The notes below the pieces were generated by a model. The model had not been told where the DNA came from. It did not search any database and worked only from the letters and a program-made list of their open reading frames with translations. The position numbers were made by a program, and so were the translations under genes. 64,000 nt of DNA from CAVXXB01 sp963765585 (lineage in GTDB: Bacteria; Calditrichota; Calditrichia; JAJRVZ01), in NCBI GenBank assembly GCA_963765585.1, contig CAVXXB010000001.1, positions 310,001 through 374,000 on the forward strand, read 5' to 3'. Of the stretch, positions 8,829-16,655 are shown piece after piece (within the stretch, counting starts at the first letter, position 1; each line of letters starts with the position of its first letter).

Positions 8829-10121
8829 TTATCCTTTGTCTGCCCGGACCTCTTTTACCTTTTCCAATGTCCACTTGAGAAGAATCGGTCCAATCATTTC
8901 ATTTATTACGACAGTAGAAATCAAAATTGTAAGAAAAAAACCTCCGTATTCTTGTGGAAGAGATTTTTCTATAATGACCCCTAGTCCAAGGGCAATTCCC
9001 GCCTGTCCAATATATCCCATCCATGAGTATGTTTTAATCTCTTTTGTTTCTTTTACTATTGCGGCTCCAATATAATTCCCAAGAAAATTGAATACAAGCC
9101 GGATAATTACCAGAAACATTGTTAAAGACAGCGCACGGCTTAGCAAGTCAAGATGAAGATTGGCTCCAGCAAAGCAAAAGAAAATAACATAAACCGGTAA
9201 CGAAAACACCTCGATACCCTTAATCAATTCATTTCCCCGTGAAGAAAAATTTTGTACGATGATACCGCTTATAATGGCCGTTAAGAGTATATCAAGCCCA
9301 AAAAGTGATCCTAATTCGCTTATTGCCAATGTAATTGCCAGCAGGAAAATACTGATTTCAACATTTACCTTTTTTAAATACCAAATAATAAGTGCCCCAA
9401 ATACTGATCCGGTAAATATTGAGATGGCGAACTGAATCATAAAACCTTCGATCAGCTTTATATCGATAGTGGTTCTCCCCGCGGCCATACCCGAAGCGAT
9501 AGTTATAACCATTGGAAAAAATATGATTAACACAATTGCTTTAAGTACCGTGATGAAAAGTACCAGGTTCGTTACCCTGCCCTGGGCATTTGTTTCGGTT
9601 ATAATTCCAATCGCGGTAGCTGGTGATGTCGAAAGCGCTGTTCCGGCAAAAAGTAATCCAAAAGCGAAAATTACATTGGGCGGAAAATCAGACAATATTG
9701 AAAATTGTCCTGCCAGTAGGATAAAAAGGAATAAAATACCGAAAAATATTATTATTACTTGCCCGGAAAGAATACCTAAAATGCTTTTTATATTTGCTTT
9801 TAATGCCCTAAATCTTAGTTCCCCTCCAGCCGTGAGTGCAATAAATGCCAGGGCCAGGTTTTCCAAAAACTGAAGGTTGTCTATTCGCACTTCTGTCAGA
9901 AAACGGATACCGCTCGCCCCCAGAATAATCCCCATCATCATGTAGCCTGTCAAGCGGGGCAAGTGTGCTTTTTTTATTAGTTCGGCAAAAAGAAACGAAG
10001 TCAGCAACATGATGCCAACCAACAGGGTTGAGGTTTCCTGTGATGTCACCGGCAGATTCAAATGGTCAATGCCGGCAAAAACTAAGAGAAAAAAGACTAT
10101 ATATGATATGTTTCTAATCAT
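8829..10121 (-). CDS. cation:proton antiporter (CPA family), intact copy
   Basis: 430 residues with about 12 predicted membrane helices. Recognisable Na+/H+ exchanger segments are the KAHLPRLTGYMMMGIILG stretch, the FAGTALSTSPATAIGII region (the TSPA helix break) and IISGIIVQNF. No C-terminal TrkA/RCK domain is present. The start codon overlaps the stop of the upstream antiporter by 4 bases (ATGA), so the two are translationally coupled. It probably exports Na+ or K+ in exchange for protons; ion specificity cannot be read from the sequence. Confidence 0.88.
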   Translation of the reverse strand: MIRNISYIVFFLLVFAGIDHLNLPVTSQETSTLLVGIMLLTSFLFAELIKKAHLPRLTGYMMMGIILGASGIRFLTEVRIDNLQFLENLALAFIALTAGGELRFRALKANIKSILGILSGQVIIIFFGILFLFILLAGQFSILSDFPPNVIFAFGLLFAGTALSTSPATAIGIITETNAQGRVTNLVLFITVLKAIVLIIFFPMVITIASGMAAGRTTIDIKLIEGFMIQFAISIFTGSVFGALIIWYLKKVNVEISIFLLAITLAISELGSLFGLDILLTAIISGIIVQNFSSRGNELIKGIEVFSLPVYVIFFCFAGANLHLDLLSRALSLTMFLVIIRLVFNFLGNYIGAAIVKETKEIKTYSWMGYIGQAGIALGLGVIIEKSLPQEYGGFFLTILISTVVINEMIGPILLKWTLEKVKEVRADKG

Positions 10122-10855
10122 TTTTTAATTTTATGTAATATCCATGATGAAATGATAACATTCGTTATAACGGATACTGCCGCCAAAAAGACAAAAAATT
10201 CAGATAAATCACTACTAACGGACAGATGATAATCAAGCACCATTGCCAGGGCAACCCCACCCATTCCAATATGTGCCAATCCATGATGCAGGGGTATACT
10301 CTCTTTTTCAACGATGATCTGGCGGGAAAAATATCCGGCAATCAGTTTGCTTATAATTCTAACCAGGACAAATGCCATGGCAATAATTACAAATGCAAAG
10401 GAAGGTCTGCCTATTGTCGCACCGGTAAAAATCACTAAAAGATAATAGAGTGGTTTTTCAACTTCGGCAATGCTATGATACAATTTTCTTGTAGAAGCTG
10501 GCGAATTGGTCAGAACAACGCCAAATACAAAGGCAAGAAACAACATGCTGATGCCAAGGTTTAGCGAGACTCCCGCGGTTGTAAGCAAAAAACCAATAAG
10601 TAACAGGAAGTACTGTTGTTCATTTTTAATTTTATCTGATATTTTATAGAACATCCAGGCCATAATTGAACTAAAAACCATGGCACCGAGAACGATTAAT
10701 ATCGAGGAGATATCAAAACCAAAATGTGGATTTATAATAATCATAAATAAACCCAGCAAAACAACCGCAAACACATTATCCAGCGCAACAGAAAATTGGA
10801 GGAGGTGAATAAGCGAACCACGAACTTTTAATTCGTTTTTAATGAAACCAATCAA
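10118..10855 (-). CDS. second CPA antiporter, C-terminal fragment (frameshifted)
   Basis: 245-residue frame with about 7 membrane helices, beginning just after the SSSP helix break (VRGSLIHLL, ALDNVFAVV, then FAFVFGVVLTNSP-like segments). In this frame the sequence upstream of the ATG reads LSSSPILIGFIKNELKVRG, the normal continuation of a CPA antiporter. The true N-terminus is therefore the neighbouring frame at 10839-11285. Dropping one base of the five-base C run at 10874-10878 (G on the coding strand) joins them into one protein of about 389 residues. Confidence 0.82.
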   Translation of the reverse strand: MIGFIKNELKVRGSLIHLLQFSVALDNVFAVVLLGLFMIIINPHFGFDISSILIVLGAMVFSSIMAWMFYKISDKIKNEQQYFLLLIGFLLTTAGVSLNLGISMLFLAFVFGVVLTNSPASTRKLYHSIAEVEKPLYYLLVIFTGATIGRPSFAFVIIAMAFVLVRIISKLIAGYFSRQIIVEKESIPLHHGLAHIGMGGVALAMVLDYHLSVSSDLSEFFVFLAAVSVITNVIISSWILHKIKK

Positions 10856-11285
10856 GATGGGCGAGCTCGACAGCCCCCAACAGAGCTAAAAAGGCAATTT
10901 CTGAGATTTTGTATTCAATTATGTCGAGACCGATTCCTGCAATTAGTATGAGAAACAGAAGTATTAGGGCTGAAGCAAAGAATGTTGTGGAAAATAGAAA
11001 ATAACTTTTTTGAAATCTTTTTAATTCGGATTTTTTGACCTGCAGGCCGATTAAAAAACCGGCCCAGCCTAAAACCAGAGCAACAAGAACATTTAATTGG
11101 GATAAAATTTCCGCAGATATTAATTGCAGCAAATACGGTCCAACAATTATGCCAATAAACAGATGCAAACTACCGCTATCTACCAGTAATTTTAGCCAGA
11201 ACTGGTTCACGCCGAATTTTTTATAGAGAGTAAATCCGGAATAGGAAATCAAAAATAATAGAATAATACTCAGCAGTGGCGTCAT
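10839..11285 (-). CDS. second CPA antiporter, N-terminal fragment (frameshifted)
   Basis: 148-residue frame with about 5 membrane helices, including FIGIIVGPYLLQLI and VALVLGWAGFLIGLQVKKSELKR. These match the N-terminal half of Na+/H+ exchangers. It runs into LALLGAVELAHLDWFH and stops where the family would continue with the conserved SSSP helix break, which is found in the next frame. The initiating ATG is at 11285, 48 bp after the cupin gene. As written the product would be a half-transporter. Confidence 0.8.
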   Translation of the reverse strand: MTPLLSIILLFLISYSGFTLYKKFGVNQFWLKLLVDSGSLHLFIGIIVGPYLLQLISAEILSQLNVLVALVLGWAGFLIGLQVKKSELKRFQKSYFLFSTTFFASALILLFLILIAGIGLDIIEYKISEIAFLALLGAVELAHLDWFH

Positions 11286-11333
11286 GGTATTGCTGCTTCT
11301 AGTGAAAGGTTATCAAGAGAGTACAAGCCGGTA

Positions 11334-11690
11334 TTATTTATGAATAACGACTTGTTCAGAACCCGGTGTAAAGATACTGATTGATTCTACCTTGCTGTCT
11401 CCCATAACAGTGGTTGAATGTTCTACGTTTGGGGCAATTGAGCAGATATCTCCCGATTTCAAATCAACCTTTTCGCCATCTATTTCAAACAGCAAATGGC
11501 CGGATTGGACAATTGTTATCTGTTCCTGTGGGTGAGAGTGGCTGTCAAACTCAAGACCGGGTTCATATATATAATGAACAACGATCGCATTCTTTGTATT
11601 AAAAACACGTTGGGTTAGCTTCGGGTCCAATTGCTCCTTATTGGATTCTCCCCAGCTGGATTTAGTATATTTTTTCATTGTATACCCCAT
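11334..11690 (-). CDS. small cupin-domain protein
   Basis: 118 residues, one conserved beta-barrel cupin_2 domain. Metal-ligand candidates are in HSHPQEQ (about 51-57) and NVEHSTT (about 88-94), with the intervening GxxxxDLKSGDICSIAP strand pair. An alternative start is Met5. Small cupins may be enzymes, sensors or sugar binders and nothing here picks between them. It lies between murQ and the antiporter pair on the same strand. Confidence 0.82.
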   Translation of the reverse strand: MGYTMKKYTKSSWGESNKEQLDPKLTQRVFNTKNAIVVHYIYEPGLEFDSHSHPQEQITIVQSGHLLFEIDGEKVDLKSGDICSIAPNVEHSTTVMGDSKVESISIFTPGSEQVVIHK

Positions 11691-11728
11691 TAAAACATTT
11701 GGTTATTAACTATAATATAAACAATCAA

Positions 11729-12667
11729 TTAGGCCTCTTTTCCTTCGCCCCGCCATTCAAAAAGCGCTTTTTTTATAAATCCGCCATTTTTATCTAACAA
11801 GGATTTGGCCCTATCAAGTTCCAGATTTGTTAATTCCATTAATATGGCTGATTTTACATGGCCTTGCGATTTTTCAAGGAGTGTTTCCGCCTGCTTATAA
11901 TCAACATCTGTAGCGATCATAATAATTTTTTTAGATCTCTCAACCAGTTTCTCACTGTTCTGTTGAAGATCGATCATCATGTTTTCAAAAACCTTCCCCA
12001 GATTTATCATTGACGCTGTTGTTAAAATATTAAGCACCATTTTCTGTGCGGACCCGGCCTTCATTCTTGTTGACCCCATTATTACTTCCGGACCGGGTAC
12101 CGGACAAATGGCCACATCCACATCAATGGTGATCGTTTCGCGGGGATTGCAGATTACAAAGACTGTTTTTGCCCCATGTTTCCCGGCTTCTTCTAATGCC
12201 CCTTGCACGTAGGGTGTTCTTTGACTGGCAGCAATTCCACAAACAACATCGTTTGATGTTATATTTTTTTCGTTTAGATCAATAACGCCTTGTTCTTTTT
12301 TATCTTCACTACCCTCCTGGGCTGCTACCAGTGCATCATATCCTCCGGCAATAATTCCCTGAACCATCGTTGGGTCAGATCCAAAGGTTGGCGGACATTC
12401 TGAGGCATCCAGCACGCCAAGTCGTCCCGAGGTACCTGCGCCAACATATATAAGACGCCCGCCTGATTTAAATGCTTTGGTAATTATTTCCACCGCCTCA
12501 ACCAGATACGGAATTTCTTTTTCAACCGCTTCTGCGACCTTTTTATCCTCTTGATTGATCAATCTTACTATTTCTATAGTATTCATTATGTCAACATCAT
12601 ATGTTTCCGGATTTCTGCTCTCTGTAACCAGCGTCGCCAGTTCTTTAAATACACTACTTTCAGACAT
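11729..12667 (-). CDS. murQ: N-acetylmuramic acid 6-phosphate etherase
   Basis: 312 residues, full length. An SIS domain carries the MurQ signature VGAGTSGRLGVLDASECPPT (about 95-114). The GSTRMKAGSAQKMVLNILTT block follows at about 197-216, and a C-terminal helical tail with VKSAILMELT. The enzyme removes the lactyl ether from MurNAc-6-phosphate to give GlcNAc-6-phosphate during peptidoglycan recycling. The start overlaps the end of rsmG by 8 bases. Its position downstream of rsmG is where parA/parB sit in many bacteria. No MurNAc PTS or AnmK gene is seen nearby. Confidence 0.95.
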   Translation of the reverse strand: MSESSVFKELATLVTESRNPETYDVDIMNTIEIVRLINQEDKKVAEAVEKEIPYLVEAVEIITKAFKSGGRLIYVGAGTSGRLGVLDASECPPTFGSDPTMVQGIIAGGYDALVAAQEGSEDKKEQGVIDLNEKNITSNDVVCGIAASQRTPYVQGALEEAGKHGAKTVFVICNPRETITIDVDVAICPVPGPEVIMGSTRMKAGSAQKMVLNILTTASMINLGKVFENMMIDLQQNSEKLVERSKKIIMIATDVDYKQAETLLEKSQGHVKSAILMELTNLELDRAKSLLDKNGGFIKKALFEWRGEGKEA

Positions 12668-13334
12668 TCATTTTCTCCATTATCACAAGTTTTTTATTCG
12701 CCAGATTTTCAGAAAATCGGACCCAGATTTTATCTGGTTCAATTATTTTTATCATGATACTATTCGATTCGATCATCGCTAACTCCTCAGCCAGATCACC
12801 ACCCTTCATTGCAATAAGCGTTCCTTTACTTGAAAGAAGATCGTTGGACCAGGACCACAACTTATCAAGAGTTGTTACCGCCCGGCTGACAACGGCGTCG
12901 AACTCGTTTGTCTTCTTAGAGACATATGACTCCATACGTTCACATATAATTTCTGTGTTTGTTCCAAGCACATCACAGATTTCTCTCAAAAATAAATATT
13001 TTTTTCTAGATGAATCAATTAAGGTAAGTTTTAAATCCGGTAATAGTAAAGCGGTTATCATTCCGGGAAACCCGGCACCGGATCCGATGTCCAGTATTTT
13101 CATTCCGGCACGAGGATTAATTTGTGTGGACAGAAAAGCACTTGGCAGAAAATGTCTTTCTACTATATGGCCAAGATCATTCCGCGACACCAGGTTTTGT
13201 TTTTGAGACCACAACAAAACCAGATCCAGATATTTCCTTAATTGTGCCCGTTGTTCTGCTCCAGTTTGCAGGCCCGCTGAAGACAAGTAACTAAAAAAAT
13301 CATCTAGGCTTATTGATTGTTCCACGTGAAACAT
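12660..13334 (-). CDS. rsmG: 16S rRNA (guanine527-N7)-methyltransferase
   Basis: 224 residues, usual RsmG length. The SAM-binding motif ILDIGSGAGFPGM (about 84-96) and the post-I region LTLIDSSRKKYLFLREI are clear, with SRAVTTLDKL near 145. It methylates G527 of 16S rRNA. The start codon begins the parS palindrome, so the protein opens MFHVEQ. It overlaps mnmG by 35 bases, and its end overlaps murQ. Confidence 0.95.
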   Translation of the reverse strand: MFHVEQSISLDDFFSYLSSAGLQTGAEQRAQLRKYLDLVLLWSQKQNLVSRNDLGHIVERHFLPSAFLSTQINPRAGMKILDIGSGAGFPGMITALLLPDLKLTLIDSSRKKYLFLREICDVLGTNTEIICERMESYVSKKTNEFDAVVSRAVTTLDKLWSWSNDLLSSKGTLIAMKGGDLAEELAMIESNSIMIKIIEPDKIWVRFSENLANKKLVIMEKMNV

Positions 13335-15195
13335 CCTTGCGATATTTAATTCTTTCTAAATGGATAAGCAGCACAGAAAGGTCTGCGGGGGAAACGCCAG
13401 AAATACGGGAGGCTTGCCCAAAGCTTGCCGGTTTAATCATCAACAGTTTTTCTTTTGCTTCATTGCTGAGGGCGTCAATCTGGCCATAATCAAAAGAATC
13501 CGGAATCCCTCTTTCCTCATATTGTTGAAACTTGTCCATCAGGGCCTGGTTCCGTTTTATATATCCCTCATACTTTATCCCAAACTCCACTTCCTGGACA
13601 ACTTCCGGTGTATATTTTTGCTGATTCATATATATCAGAACGTCGCGCAGAGATATTTCCGGACGCTTGGCCAGATCTGCCAGGCGGATCGGATTTTCAA
13701 TTGGCGAACTTAGCGCCTTAAATCTATCATTAAATTGTTCCGGCAATATTTTTTCCCGGACAACATATTTCTTTAAGGAGTCTATCTGGCTCGACTTTTC
13801 TTCGATTTGAGAATATTCCTGCTTGCTCAGCAGGCCAAGGCGGCGGCCATGCCGGGCAAGGCGCAGATCGGCATTATCCTGTCTTAGTTGTAGGCGGAAT
13901 TCGGCACGCGATGTGAACATTCGATAAGGCTCCAGGGTGCTTTTATTAATAAGGTCGTCAATGAGCACGCCAATATATGCCTCTGATCTTTTTAATTTGA
14001 AGGGTTCGCCTCCTATTACATTCATCGCGGCGTTTATGCCGGCAATAATTCCCTGGGCCGCGGCTTCTTCATAGCCCGATGTTCCGCTTATCTGGCCGGC
14101 AAAAAACAGGTTCTTTGTAATTTTTGTTTCTAGCGTGTATTTGAGTTGGTGTGGCGGGAAAAAATCATATTCAACCGCATATCCCAGGCGAATTATCTCG
14201 GCCCGCTCAAGGCCTGTGATAGAATGGATTGCCTGAACCTGAATCTTTTCCGGAAGGCTGGTTGAAAACCCGTTCAAATACATTTCCTTTGACTCATAGC
14301 CTTCTGGCTCTAAAAACAACTGGTGCCTGGGACGATCGGAAAACCGGTTTACTTTGTCTTCAATGGACGGGCAATATCTTGGCCCCACGGATTTTATCCG
14401 TCCGGTAAACATTGGCGACTCATCAAAGCCTTCACGCAAAGCGGCATGTGTGCGTTCATTCGTGTGGGCAATAAAGCAATTAACCTGTTTACGATTAATT
14501 TCCTTTGTCCAGAAAGAAAATGGCTGGGGTGGATTATCAGGTTCCTGGGGCTCTAAAATTTCATAGTTAATTGAGTCTTTATGTAAACGCGGAGGTGTTC
14601 CTGTTTTTAGCCGGCCGGACTCAAACCCTTCCCTGGCGAGAGATTCTGTGATTCCGGTTGCCGGCTTTTCCCCGGCCCTGCCGGAGCCCACCTGCTGAAG
14701 CCCAATATAAATAATTCCATTCAGAAAAGTTCCGGCCGTTACGATTACAGTTCGCGCCGAAATTCTTTCGCCTGTATCCAGAGAAACACCCCGAATCGCC
14801 CCCCTAAAAATATCCAGGCCATTTACAGAATTTTCGATTATAGTCAGATTGTCTTGTTGCTGGAGTCTTTTCCGGGCCACTTGTGCATAATAAGCGCGGT
14901 CTGCCTGGGCCCGCGGCGACCATACGGCTGGTCCTTTAGATTTGTTGAGCATCTTAAAATGAATTCCGGATGCATCAATAATTTTCGCCATCTCGCCGCC
15001 CAGCGCATCGATTTCCCGCACCAGCTGACCCTTTGCAAGTCCACCGATTGCCGGATTACATGACATTAATCCGATTTTTGAGGCATCCATGGTAATCAAG
15101 GCCACATTAAGGCCCAGCTTTGCCGGGGCAACACAGGCCTCAATTCCTGCATGTCCGCCGCCAATTACAATGACATCAAAATCATTTATGCTCAT
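13300..15195 (-). CDS. mnmG: tRNA uridine-5-carboxymethylaminomethyl modification enzyme MnmG
   Basis: 631 residues, normal for MnmG (GidA). It opens with the FAD Rossmann motif VIGGGHAGIEA (about 10-20). The family blocks SCNPAIGG, GRAGEKPATGITESL, RLKTGTPPR and GQISGTSGYEEAAAQG are all present, with a helical C-terminal domain that binds MnmE. With MnmE it modifies the wobble uridine U34 of several tRNAs. The C-terminal codons overlap rsmG and include parS site 1. The start lies 2 bp from parS site 2. Confidence 0.97.
   Translation of the reverse strand: MSINDFDVIVIGGGHAGIEACVAPAKLGLNVALITMDASKIGLMSCNPAIGGLAKGQLVREIDALGGEMAKIIDASGIHFKMLNKSKGPAVWSPRAQADRAYYAQVARKRLQQQDNLTIIENSVNGLDIFRGAIRGVSLDTGERISARTVIVTAGTFLNGIIYIGLQQVGSGRAGEKPATGITESLAREGFESGRLKTGTPPRLHKDSINYEILEPQEPDNPPQPFSFWTKEINRKQVNCFIAHTNERTHAALREGFDESPMFTGRIKSVGPRYCPSIEDKVNRFSDRPRHQLFLEPEGYESKEMYLNGFSTSLPEKIQVQAIHSITGLERAEIIRLGYAVEYDFFPPHQLKYTLETKITKNLFFAGQISGTSGYEEAAAQGIIAGINAAMNVIGGEPFKLKRSEAYIGVLIDDLINKSTLEPYRMFTSRAEFRLQLRQDNADLRLARHGRRLGLLSKQEYSQIEEKSSQIDSLKKYVVREKILPEQFNDRFKALSSPIENPIRLADLAKRPEISLRDVLIYMNQQKYTPEVVQEVEFGIKYEGYIKRNQALMDKFQQYEERGIPDSFDYGQIDALSNEAKEKLLMIKPASFGQASRISGVSPADLSVLLIHLERIKYRKDVSRGTINKPR
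13318..13333. promoter_or_regulatory. parS centromere site 1 (exact)
   Basis: TGTTCCACGTGAAACA matches the ParB-binding consensus TGTTNCACGTGAAACA at every position. It lies inside the rsmG/mnmG overlap, so the same 16 bases encode residues of both proteins (HVEQ of rsmG and SRGT of mnmG). ParB-Spo0J proteins load at such sites to segregate the origin. Confidence 0.92.
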
Positions 15196-15197
15196 AA

Positions 15198-15213
15198 TGT
15201 TCCACGTGAAACT
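15198..15213. promoter_or_regulatory. parS centromere site 2 (15 of 16)
   Basis: TGTTCCACGTGAAACT differs from the parS consensus only at the last base. It fills almost the whole gap between the mnmE stop codon and the mnmG start codon. It is 1.9 kb from site 1 and about 4 kb from the probable oriC. Confidence 0.88.
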
Positions 15214-16586
15214 TATTTTCCAATACAGAAATTTTTAAAAACGTTATTTAAAATGTCATCCGTTGCCGTCTCGCCGGTTATTTCTCCCAGTGCATTAAGT
15301 GCTTCGCGCACATCAACGCTGGCGAATTCAAATCCTTTGTGGCTTAATAATGTGTCTGCTGCATTTGCTAAAAAGGCGTTTGATCTTTCTAATATTTCCT
15401 TGTGACGCTCTGTGGATATTACGACTTCGTCATCGGTTTGTTTTGTTGACACAGACATTTTTTTGACGATCTTGTTTTTTAGCGCCTCAAGTCCGTCACC
15501 TGTTGTCGCCGAAATATAGGCTACTGGCAGATTTGTGTTGTCTACAGAATCCTTCGTCTTTGGGGAAACCCCAAGGTCTGTTTTGTTGGCTACTATAATT
15601 GTTTTATGCGCATGATCACTTTTGGGGGTTTTGTCTATGCCCGTAACACTGCTGGCATCGACAACATACAACACAAGATCGGCATTTTCTATTTGCGTTC
15701 TTGATCTTTCAATTCCTTCGTTTTCAATCATATCATTCGTGCTTCTCAGTCCGGCGGTATCAATAAGCCTAAAAAACATATTGCCAATAACCACATTTTC
15801 GTGAATGGTGTCTCGGGTAGTACCCGGGTACTGGCTGGTAATCGCACGGTTTTCGCCGATCAACAGATTTAAAAGTGTCGACTTGCCAACGTTGGGCTCA
15901 CCGGCAATAACTAACTTCAAGGTGCTGTTAAATAGTTTTCCCTGGTTAAAACTTGAGAGAAGCCGTTCTATTTTTTTCTGGATCTGGACAATTTGATTGA
16001 TCACATCCTGCTTAGAAACAACATCCAGATCTTCCTCTGAAAAATCGAGATCAATTTCCATTAAACCAAGTATCGTTATCAAGTCCGTTTTAATACCGGA
16101 CAAATACCCGGTCAGCCGTCCCTCAAGCTGGCTGATGGAATTTTGTAGTCCCCTGTTTGTCTTTGCCGTAATTATTTCCGACACGGCCTCCGCCTGAGTC
16201 AGATCAATTTTTCCATTTAGAAATGCGCGCAGGGTAAATTCTCCCGGACCGGCATGATGTGCGCCGTGTTTAATTAACAGATCTAATATTTGCTGAACAA
16301 TAAGTGGATTTGCATGGCAGGAGATTTCAACGACATCCTCACCGGTGTAGGACCGCGGAGATTTATAAATACTGGCAACGACCTGGTCAACTTCGTTTCT
16401 GCCATTCATTATCTTGCCAAAATGAATTGTCTTTTCGCGGGCGGTCAATAGATTTTTACCCGTGAAGATCTTGTTCACAATAGCAATAGATTCATCGCCG
16501 GCAATACGAATAACAGCAAGACTTCCTGTTCCCAGTGCGGTTGACAGCGCCACGATTGTCTTTGTAAAATCGGTGATTTTGCTCAT
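15213..16586 (-). CDS. mnmE: tRNA modification GTPase MnmE
   Basis: 457 residues with the standard layout: N-terminal folate-binding domain (TIVALSTALGTGSLAVIRIAG), a helical region, an inserted G domain with Walker A GEPNVGKST (about 225-233), G3 DTAGLR and G4 NKTDLG, and the C-terminal CxGK motif as the last residues, FCIGK. It partners MnmG in modifying U34 of tRNA. The start is unusual: the T-run of a hairpin terminator directly abuts the ATG, leaving no ribosome-binding site. No better in-frame start exists nearby, because the conserved N-terminus begins at residue 11. Confidence 0.96.
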   Translation of the reverse strand: MSKITDFTKTIVALSTALGTGSLAVIRIAGDESIAIVNKIFTGKNLLTAREKTIHFGKIMNGRNEVDQVVASIYKSPRSYTGEDVVEISCHANPLIVQQILDLLIKHGAHHAGPGEFTLRAFLNGKIDLTQAEAVSEIITAKTNRGLQNSISQLEGRLTGYLSGIKTDLITILGLMEIDLDFSEEDLDVVSKQDVINQIVQIQKKIERLLSSFNQGKLFNSTLKLVIAGEPNVGKSTLLNLLIGENRAITSQYPGTTRDTIHENVVIGNMFFRLIDTAGLRSTNDMIENEGIERSRTQIENADLVLYVVDASSVTGIDKTPKSDHAHKTIIVANKTDLGVSPKTKDSVDNTNLPVAYISATTGDGLEALKNKIVKKMSVSTKQTDDEVVISTERHKEILERSNAFLANAADTLLSHKGFEFASVDVREALNALGEITGETATDDILNNVFKNFCIGK

Positions 16587-16608
16587 AAAAAAAGCCCCGT
16601 TTGGGGCT
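16587..16608 (-). terminator. hairpin terminator abutting the mnmE start codon
   Basis: Reading the minus strand, AGCCCC then AAAC then GGGGCT forms a 6-bp GC-rich stem. It is followed by a T-run that ends immediately before the mnmE ATG at 16586. It would end the rpmH-yidC transcript. It may also act as an attenuator for mnmE. Confidence 0.8.
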
Positions 16609-16655
16609 AATCCTAAATTGGTACTCTATTTTCAGACAACCCCAATGGCTAAAAA

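Noticed and set aside
12754..13206. 150-residue plus-strand frame opposite rsmG
   Set aside because: It lies wholly inside rsmG, has no homology-like motifs, and no ribosome site.
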